NCBI GenBank assembly: GCA_030669135.1
Contig: DAOVEE010000133.1
Span: forward strand, 1 to 5,272
Origin: Candidatus Bathyarchaeota archaeon
GTDB lineage: Archaea; Thermoproteota; Bathyarchaeia; TCS64
Length of the DNA: 5,272 nt
Reading direction: 5' to 3'
Below are positions 1 to 4,347 of the stretch, piece after piece (the first letter of the stretch is position 1; each line of letters opens with the position of its first letter). The translations under genes and the position numbers were made by a program. Under the pieces are notes generated by a model. The model did no database searches and was not told the origin of the DNA. It saw only the letters and a list, made by a program, of their open reading frames with translations.

Positions 1-52
1 AAAGGTCTTGGTCTAAAAGATTACTGATATAGAGTCACGGAACACTCATTCT

Positions 53-116
53 AGAATATATTATTCTTTCTAAACTCGTGAGAATATCATATCTCATGAC
101 ACAGAGTATAGAATAT
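53..116. repeat. Three evenly spaced AGAATAT direct repeats
   Basis: The heptamer AGAATAT occurs at 53-59, 81-87 and 110-116, so the copies start 28 and 29 bases apart. The first and third extend to TAGAATAT. The first also lies inside a symmetric stretch with GAATA and TATTC arms (54-66) next to the palindrome ATTCTAGAAT. Even spacing upstream of a gene suggests binding sites for a regulator, but no known operator is recognised and the low complexity of the region weakens the case. Confidence 0.5.
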
Positions 117-122
117 GGAGGA
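117..122 (+). promoter_or_regulatory. Strong Shine-Dalgarno site of the mini-ORF
   Basis: GGAGGA at 117-122 is a near-consensus ribosome binding site located 8 bases before the ATG at 131. It is the best such site anywhere in the first 700 bases and is much better than anything in front of the peptidase start. This is why the 15-codon reading frame deserves notice. Confidence 0.4.
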
Positions 123-140
123 TAAAATCGATGTTTTATC
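121..140. promoter_or_regulatory. 20-bp dyad covering the mini-ORF start codon
   Basis: GATAAAA (121-127) and TTTTATC (134-140) are perfect 7-bp inverted repeats around a 6-base spacer. As DNA this is a plausible dimeric repressor operator. As RNA it would be a hairpin that puts the ATG at 131 in its loop and stem edge and occludes part of the GGAGGA at 117-122. Its role is inferred from position only. Confidence 0.4.
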
Positions 141-178
141 AGGTTTTGCGAATTCTTAAATCAATGGCGCTGAAATGA
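131..178 (+). CDS. Possible 15-residue leader peptide
   Basis: ATG at 131 to TGA at 176-178 encodes MFYQVLRILKSMALK, a short amphipathic, basic peptide. I recognise no family. In its favour are the strong GGAGGA ribosome binding site and its position, ending 16 bases before the TTG start of the peptidase, which itself has no good ribosome binding site. It could therefore be a leader peptide that supplies ribosomes to the peptidase by reinitiation. Against it are its tiny length and the fact that such frames arise by chance. If the real transcript starts downstream of 131, it does not exist. Confidence 0.22.
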   Translation: MFYQVLRILKSMALK

Positions 179-194
179 GACTAAGATAACAAGC

Positions 195-710
195 TTGAAG
201 AACTCGTTGACTAAGAAGATCCTGATAGCAGGGGTGGGGAACAGACTCATGGGAGACGACGGCTTCGGCCCCAGAGTGATAGATCTTCTGTCCTCGGCTC
301 CTCTGCCTGAGAACGTGGAGGCGAGGGACATTGGAACAGCGGGCCTGACCATCGCCACCGATCTCAGCGAATACGATCTCGTCGTCTTCGTGGACTCTGT
401 GAACATCGAGGGGGAACCTGGGCAGATCTACAAATCGGGCATCGTGGTCGAAGAGGGGGGAGGGGACGCCGCAGAACTGTCCAGATTCACGCTGCACGAG
501 GTCGGCTTGGAAGGACTTTTAAAGTTCGCCAAAGCGATAGGCGCACTGCCCTCGAGAGTGATTCTGATAGGGTGCAAGCCGAAGGCTTTAGGCCCCAGCC
601 TCGAACTCTCTCTCGAGGTTGAGGACACCCTCCAGAGGGCGGCAGATATGGCCCTCGCTACCGTGGAGGACTTTCTTCAGAAAGAAATGAATAAAAATTT
701 AGAAGGTTAA
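195..710 (+). CDS. hynD: Hydrogenase maturation endopeptidase (M52, HyaD/HycI family)
   Basis: This 171-residue peptidase would remove the C-terminal tail of the [NiFe] hydrogenase large subunit after nickel insertion, acting in the cytoplasm. The family signature GVGNRLMGDDGFGP is at residues 13-26. Candidate nickel-sensing ligands are D22, D67 (in VFVDSV) and H101 (in TLHEVGL), matching the Glu/Asp-Asp-His triad of HybD and HycI. A late IGCKPKALGPSLELS block and the length are also normal for M52. The start is TTG 195; an in-frame TGA at 171 blocks extension, and TTG 207 (residue 5) is a credible alternative. Neither has a good ribosome binding site. Its stop lies 5 bases from the convergent stop of the large subunit, its presumed substrate. 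The symbol hynD is by analogy with Isp-type hydrogenases; the family assignment is firm. Confidence 0.92.
   Translation: MKNSLTKKILIAGVGNRLMGDDGFGPRVIDLLSSAPLPENVEARDIGTAGLTIATDLSEYDLVVFVDSVNIEGEPGQIYKSGIVVEEGGGDAAELSRFTLHEVGLEGLLKFAKAIGALPSRVILIGCKPKALGPSLELSLEVEDTLQRAADMALATVEDFLQKEMNKNLEG
681..700 (-). terminator. Candidate oligo-T terminator for hynSL
   Basis: Read on the minus strand, the bases just beyond the large-subunit stop run into a T-rich tract (AAATTTTTATTCATTTCTTT) at 700-681, inside the 3' end of the convergent peptidase gene. Archaeal transcription often stops at such T tracts without a hairpin. A short inverted repeat CTTTC-TTCA-GAAAG (671-684) adjoins it but is on the wrong side for a classical bacterial terminator. 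No equivalent T tract follows the peptidase gene on the plus strand. Confidence 0.35.
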
Positions 711-715
711 ATGGG

Positions 716-2428
716 TTAGATCTCCAGTAGGTGGACGATCTTCTCGTCCCCGTTGAAGACCTGGATGGAGCAGGCAAGGCAGGGATCGAAGCTCCTGATC
801 GTCCTGACTACATCCACGCCCGTCAGCTCCCCTGCCTCAGATATTGGGCTGCCGACGATGGCGGCCTCATAAGGCCCGAGGTCGCTCTCACCGAGCTTGG
901 GGCCCGAGTTCCAGGTGCTTGGCGCTATGATCTGGTAGTTTTCGATGTGGCTGTTCTTCATGACGCACCAGTGGGCGACCCCGCCCCTCATGGCCTCGTG
1001 TAGGCCGACGCCTAAGCCATCTTTGGCCTTCTTGTACTTGTTCCAGATCTTCGCCTTGCCATCCTTTACCAGGCCCAGCCCCGCCAGCACAGTCTTGTAC
1101 AAGACGTAGGCCGAGTAGGCGTAGTAGTAGGCCCTTGCTCTCACCCTCTCGACGGTGTTGACCTTCTCCGGGACCTTCCACTCGAACTCCATCGCCTCGG
1201 CGTTCCTGTACGGGACGACTGTGGCCTTCGGTAGGGCGAACTTGACGCTGCTCCCCGTGGATTCGGGGATGAGCTTCCCTATTGCTGTGGCCCACATCCG
1301 TGCGATGGGGCCTAGCTCCATGGTGTATAGCTCGCCGCTGCCCTTCCAGTCCAGCCAGCGCACCGAGGTGCCCCAGCTGTACTTGCCGTCCCACTGGCCG
1401 TAGGCTCCGGGGTGGGGCTTAGTGACCTTGTTCCACGGGTGGTACTTGGTGACGGGGTTCCCCAGGGGGTCCTCCTCCACCTTCTTGCCCTCCCAGTCGT
1501 CGAAGTAGCTTGACTCCACCATCTCCTGGATTCCTACATTGATCTCGACCAAGTCCTGGGTCTTCAGCTCGCCGTCTATGATTACTCCGGGGGAGGCCTC
1601 CCTCTTCAGAGCCCAGTCTGCCATGTCCTCGTACTTCGCGTTGTAGGCCGTGGGGTCCTCGTAGGCGCCGTAGGAGACCATGTTGTTTTCCCTAGCTCCG
1701 CACTCCTCGTACCCCATGCTGAGCACAAAGTCCAGAAGGTCGTTCATCACTGGAACGAACCCCTTGGCGTACGCTACGTTCTGAGCCAGCATGGCGGCGT
1801 ACTGCTCCAAGTCCGTGGGTGTTAGGGTCTTCGCCACCCCCCCAGGCACAAGAGTGTTGACATGGGGGTGCTTCGCCCCTAGCAGGGAGGCCATCTTCCG
1901 GCCCACCTTCTCTATCGCCAGAGAGCTCTGCCACAGACTGCCGGAGATCGGGTTGAGGCCTATCATGATGTCTGCGATCGTGGCGTATCCGTGGTTCTCG
2001 ACGTGGGGGGAGCTAGTAGCCTTCGCCGCCTCCCACCAGTCCGGGTTGGATTTCTCCACGATGGCCTGGCTGTAGTCGGGGCCCTCTAGGATGAGGCAGC
2101 CCAAGGCTGCGTCGTAGAGCTGCTCCGCTCCCAGGATCAGGTTCCTGACTGCTATTCCCATGGGGGGTGGGGGCGCCTTGTATGCCATGTCCACCGTCAT
2201 CGCGGCAGCGATGCCGTGGGGCGTCGGGCAGACCCCGCAGGTCCTCTGGGTGATCCAGATGGCGTCCACTGGCTCCCTGCCCTTCAGGATGATCTCCCAT
2301 CCCCTGAACATGGTGCCGAAGCTACGGGCGTCCGTGTACACTCCGCCGTCCATGTCTGCCTTGGCGTGAACTCCGAGGTGCCCCTCGAGTCTAGTCATGG
2401 GCTCTATGGTAATCTCTTGCACTACCAT
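716..2428 (-). CDS. hynL: [NiFe] hydrogenase large subunit, group 1 (catalytic)
   Basis: This 570-residue subunit holds the Ni-Fe(CN)2CO site that oxidises H2. The N-terminal motif MTRLEGH (residues 11-17) contains the expected proton-transfer Glu15. The L1 nickel-binding motif is RTCGVCPTPH (C64, C67, H71) and the L2 motif is DPCLAC (C550, C553). Other family blocks are HPHVNTLVPGGV (187-198), NMVSYGAYED and NYQIIAPSTWN. The length fits group 1. The helix that usually reads DHxxHFYxL is here DAALGCLIL (about 106-114). The residue after CSI is Gln556, not the usual His, followed by a normal-looking 14-residue tail starting at Val557. The ATG at 2428 has a GAGGTG ribosome binding site 6 bases upstream, overlapping the small-subunit stop, so the two are cotranscribed and probably translationally coupled. 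Isp-linked neighbours suggest a group 1e/1g/1j-like enzyme; the subgroup is not proven. hynL is used by analogy. Confidence 0.95.
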   Translation of the reverse strand: MVVQEITIEPMTRLEGHLGVHAKADMDGGVYTDARSFGTMFRGWEIILKGREPVDAIWITQRTCGVCPTPHGIAAAMTVDMAYKAPPPPMGIAVRNLILGAEQLYDAALGCLILEGPDYSQAIVEKSNPDWWEAAKATSSPHVENHGYATIADIMIGLNPISGSLWQSSLAIEKVGRKMASLLGAKHPHVNTLVPGGVAKTLTPTDLEQYAAMLAQNVAYAKGFVPVMNDLLDFVLSMGYEECGARENNMVSYGAYEDPTAYNAKYEDMADWALKREASPGVIIDGELKTQDLVEINVGIQEMVESSYFDDWEGKKVEEDPLGNPVTKYHPWNKVTKPHPGAYGQWDGKYSWGTSVRWLDWKGSGELYTMELGPIARMWATAIGKLIPESTGSSVKFALPKATVVPYRNAEAMEFEWKVPEKVNTVERVRARAYYYAYSAYVLYKTVLAGLGLVKDGKAKIWNKYKKAKDGLGVGLHEAMRGGVAHWCVMKNSHIENYQIIAPSTWNSGPKLGESDLGPYEAAIVGSPISEAGELTGVDVVRTIRSFDPCLACSIQVFNGDEKIVHLLEI

Positions 2429-2434
2429 TCAATC

Positions 2435-2440
2435 CACCTC
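2435..2440 (-). promoter_or_regulatory. Ribosome binding site of hynL overlapping the hynS stop
   Basis: On the minus strand GAGGTG (2440 to 2435) lies 6 bases before the large-subunit ATG. Its first two bases are shared with the small-subunit TGA (2441-2439). This arrangement fixes the hynL start and suggests that termination on hynS feeds initiation on hynL. Confidence 0.7.
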
Positions 2441-3467
2441 ACAGTTCTCTCCCGATCAATGCATCCTTGATCCTGCTCCAGACGGCGTCCGCGCTCCCGC
2501 CGAAGCTTCGTATCTTCTCGAATGCGAAGAAGCTCGCAGGCGCCTTCGACAGGAAGGGGCTGAAGGGCGGGTCAGGGAACCCTGGTTCGGTGCAGCCGAT
2601 GCATGGGGAGCCCATGCTTGGGCATCCGCCTACGCCTTCCACGAAGCCTCTCTTTGGAACGTCGCAGTGGCTGATGGGGCCCTTGCAGCCCATGGTGCCC
2701 ATGCAGTAGGGCTCTCCGAACTCGTGACTGTTTTTACCGTCTGCAAAGAGGCCCGCCCTTGGGCAGTTCTCGTGGGCTGTGTGTTCGAAGATGAATAGAG
2801 GTCTGTTGTGCTCGTCCAGAGCCGGCAGCGGGAGGAATCCTCTCAACGCTAAGACCGCGTACGCCAGTGTTTCTGCCATGTGTTCGCCGTGGGCCGGGCA
2901 TCCAGGGACGTTTATGATTGGTATGCCGAGTCTGCTCTTCCAGCCCCTGCCTAGGTAGTCCATGGCTCCCTTGGCGCCCGTCGGGTTCGGGTTTCCGCTT
3001 GGAATACCCCCGAAGGAGGCGCATGTACCCGCGCAGACGATGGCGGCGGCGTTCTTAGCCAGCTTGTCCAGCCTGTCGTTGAACGTTATCGGGTTACCCT
3101 CGTCGTCTTCTCCTATGACGCACCAGTAGCCCCCCGTCTTCTTGGCCTTGGACTCATCCGGAATGGCTCCCTCGAGGACTAGCACGAATGGGTTTAGCTC
3201 CCCCTTCTCCGCGGCTTCTACGGCCGTTAGGGCATCGTCTCCCCAGGGTAGCATTACCGTGGCGTGGTAGTCTAAGGTTATTCCTGCGGCTTGGGGTATG
3301 AATCCTGTGAGTAGATCCAGAAGGTTTGGATGGCTCGCGTTAAGAAGCGATACCGTGCAGCCGGTGCAAGCTTGCCCCGGCAGCCAGATCACGTGTATCT
3401 TGTCTATTTCTGTCGTTTTCGATCTCTCCTTTCTTTTCCTTTTTATTACCCATTTCATTTCCATCAT
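2439..3467 (-). CDS. hynS: [NiFe] hydrogenase small subunit, group 1, without Tat signal
   Basis: This 342-residue subunit carries electrons from the Ni-Fe site through three iron-sulfur clusters. The N-terminal flavodoxin-like domain opens with IHVIWLPGQACTGC. Proximal-cluster ligands are C34, C37, C149 (GTCASFGG) and C190 (PGCPAHGE); distal ligands are H232, C235, C255 and C261; medial ligands are C268, C289 and C292. C282 lies exactly seven residues before C289, where Desulfovibrio enzymes have a Pro, so the medial cluster may be [4Fe-4S]. There is no RRxFxK motif, no hydrophobic signal segment and no C-terminal membrane helix. Instead, residues 5-17 contain eight Lys/Arg, so a cytoplasmic location is inferred. 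Starts at M1, M2 (3464) or M4 (3458) are all possible; M1 is favoured because AGGTT lies 8 bases upstream of it. The gene is divergent from isp1 and 10 bases upstream of hynL. CxxC (not CDGD) in the proximal motif argues against group 1h. Confidence 0.95.
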   Translation of the reverse strand: MMEMKWVIKRKRKERSKTTEIDKIHVIWLPGQACTGCTVSLLNASHPNLLDLLTGFIPQAAGITLDYHATVMLPWGDDALTAVEAAEKGELNPFVLVLEGAIPDESKAKKTGGYWCVIGEDDEGNPITFNDRLDKLAKNAAAIVCAGTCASFGGIPSGNPNPTGAKGAMDYLGRGWKSRLGIPIINVPGCPAHGEHMAETLAYAVLALRGFLPLPALDEHNRPLFIFEHTAHENCPRAGLFADGKNSHEFGEPYCMGTMGCKGPISHCDVPKRGFVEGVGGCPSMGSPCIGCTEPGFPDPPFSPFLSKAPASFFAFEKIRSFGGSADAVWSRIKDALIGREL

Positions 3468-3475
3468 TGTATAAG

Positions 3476-3480
3476 AACCT
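3476..3480 (-). promoter_or_regulatory. Weak ribosome binding site of hynS
   Basis: On the minus strand AGGTT (3480 to 3476) stands 8 bases before the ATG at 3467. It favours the first of the three clustered Met codons (residues 1, 2 and 4) as the start. The same AGGTT with the same 8-base spacing precedes isp1. Confidence 0.4.
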
Positions 3481-3578
3481 TTTACTTACCCGAGCATTGG
3501 AGAGCCACATAAAAAAAATAATGTTTTAAAAAAGAAGTGAATAAGACCAGAGAAACAGCTTTCGTAACAAATATAGTC

Positions 3579-3583
3579 AGGTT
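3579..3583 (+). promoter_or_regulatory. Weak ribosome binding site of isp1
   Basis: AGGTT at 3579-3583 stands 8 bases before the ATG at 3592, exactly as in front of hynS on the other strand. It shares only AGGT with the anti-Shine-Dalgarno consensus, so it is modest evidence. An in-frame TAG at 3586-3588 prevents an earlier start. Confidence 0.4.
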
Positions 3584-3591
3584 GCTAGATA

Positions 3592-4347
3592 ATGGTGTGG
3601 AAAGTGATTGCCTTGAACAGTCTGTTGGCGGCTATTTATGCGTTCTCTGTCGAGAAACTACCATACATAACTATAGTTGTAACCTTCATCGGGGTGGCTT
3701 TACGTGTCATGAGGTGGCGTTCCAGCCCACCGGACCACATGAAGATCAAGATGGACCCGGTGGAGTCCATCAAGTATGTGATTCTGGATGTCGTGTTATT
3801 CAGGAAGACTTGGAGGACAGATAAGGTCATGTGGCTCGCGTTGTTCCTGTTTCACGGCAGCGTGGCGGGCATCGTCTTTGGGCACATGAGAGGCTTCCAT
3901 ATATGGTCCATACACATGTTCGAGTCCCTTGGCCACACGTTCGCCGAGTTTATGGTGCATACGCTACCCATCTACGTCGGATATGTCTTCATCATCACCC
4001 AGGTGTACTTCCTCATCAGACGGGTGATGCTTGAGAACAAGCAGTTGACCTCTATGCCCAACGACTACATCGCGTTGGTGCTTCTTCTATTGAAGAGCAT
4101 CGCCGGTCAAGGCATGAGGCTTGTGCCGCCTGAGGGAGTCCCTTCAACGCTGTATAGCGTGGTGTTCATTCCTCGCTTCGTTGTGCTTCACCTAGAGACT
4201 ATTCCTAACTCTCATTGGTTTCACGTTCACATCATCCTCACGCAGCTGTTCATCATGTACGTGCCGTTCAGCAAGTTCATTCACATCATCACAGGCGTGA
4301 TTGCGCCCGCAATCTATGGCTCTAGGAGGAAGGAAATTGACCGATGA
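3592..4347 (+). CDS. isp1: Isp1: NarI-like di-heme cytochrome b membrane subunit
   Basis: This 251-residue integral membrane protein should pass electrons between the cytoplasmic Isp2 and a membrane quinone-type carrier. Hydrophobic segments lie at about residues 24-41, 79-98, 125-146, 158-174 and 208-227, which fits the five-helix NarI/DsrM/HdrE fold. Two His pairs match the heme ligands of E. coli NarI by spacing: H88 and H98 are 10 apart (as H56/H66), and H213 and H231 are 18 apart (as H187/H205). The second pair sits in the familiar context HVHIILTQ...PFSKFIH. Two b hemes are therefore predicted. A charged loop at about 41-78 separates helices 1 and 2. The start is fixed by the upstream TAG and AGGTT. 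Its end overlaps isp2 by 11 bases. The name Isp1 rests on pairing with an HdrD-like gene beside a group 1 hydrogenase; it could also be called HdrE- or DsrM-like. Confidence 0.88.
   Translation: MVWKVIALNSLLAAIYAFSVEKLPYITIVVTFIGVALRVMRWRSSPPDHMKIKMDPVESIKYVILDVVLFRKTWRTDKVMWLALFLFHGSVAGIVFGHMRGFHIWSIHMFESLGHTFAEFMVHTLPIYVGYVFIITQVYFLIRRVMLENKQLTSMPNDYIALVLLLLKSIAGQGMRLVPPEGVPSTLYSVVFIPRFVVLHLETIPNSHWFHVHIILTQLFIMYVPFSKFIHIITGVIAPAIYGSRRKEIDR
4325..4329 (+). promoter_or_regulatory. Strong ribosome binding site of isp2 inside isp1
   Basis: GGAGG at 4325-4329, within AGGAGGAAGGAAA, ends 7 bases before the TTG at 4337. This near-perfect site, embedded in the last codons of isp1, decides the isp2 start. 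The next in-frame ATG is 4400, only five codons before the first cluster Cys and without such a site. Confidence 0.75.

Larger units (their letters stand above)
1..194. other. AT-rich leader upstream of the hydrogenase peptidase gene
   Basis: This stretch is far richer in A+T than the genes and shows no substantial coding region on either strand. Frame 1 stays open from the left edge only to a TGA at 25-27, so up to eight codons of an upstream gene could end there; nothing supports that further. The region contains three AGAATAT repeats (53-116), a 10-bp perfect palindrome ATTCTAGAAT (48-57), a 20-bp dyad (121-140) and a mini-ORF (131-178), each listed separately. TATA-like A/T runs lie at about 54-63 and 153-160. 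Either could serve an archaeal promoter, but I cannot choose between them. Confidence 0.6.
3468..3591. promoter_or_regulatory. Divergent promoter region between hynS and isp1
   Basis: These 124 bases must hold the promoters of both operons. An almost pure A/T block spans 3509-3533. Read on the minus strand it gives TTATTTTTTTTA (3521 to 3510), which would place a start about 20 bases before hynS. Read on the plus strand TTTTAAAAAA (3524-3533) would place one about 40 bases before isp1. These are TATA-like candidates judged by composition and distance only; no clear BRE is seen. A weak dyad, ACAT (3507-3510) and ATGT (3521-3524), flanks the A tract. The back-to-back layout suggests common regulation of the two operons. 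Confidence 0.5.

Noticed and set aside
671..684. CTTTC-TTCA-GAAAG hairpin as an intrinsic terminator
   Set aside because: It lies within the peptidase coding sequence, is only 5 bp, and is not followed by a T run on the plus strand.
888..1394. A 168-codon open frame inside the large-subunit gene on the same strand in another frame
   Set aside because: Its translation is low-complexity, rich in Arg, Gly, Glu and His with no family motif, and it lies wholly within the unmistakable hydrogenase frame.
2397..2798. A 133-codon plus-strand frame opposite the hynS/hynL junction
   Set aside because: It is antisense to well-conserved cluster-binding sequence and has no recognisable domain, so it is a shadow of a GC-rich gene.
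3421..3432. AAAGGAGAGATC on the minus strand inside the hynS N-terminus as a ribosome site for a shorter small subunit
   Set aside because: No ATG, GTG or TTG follows in frame at a workable distance; the next GTG is too far and within the first beta strand of the cluster domain.
3537..3824. A 95-codon GTG-started frame overlapping isp1
   Set aside because: It has no ribosome binding site and its product shows no membrane helices or known motif, whereas the isp1 frame has clear helices and heme ligands.
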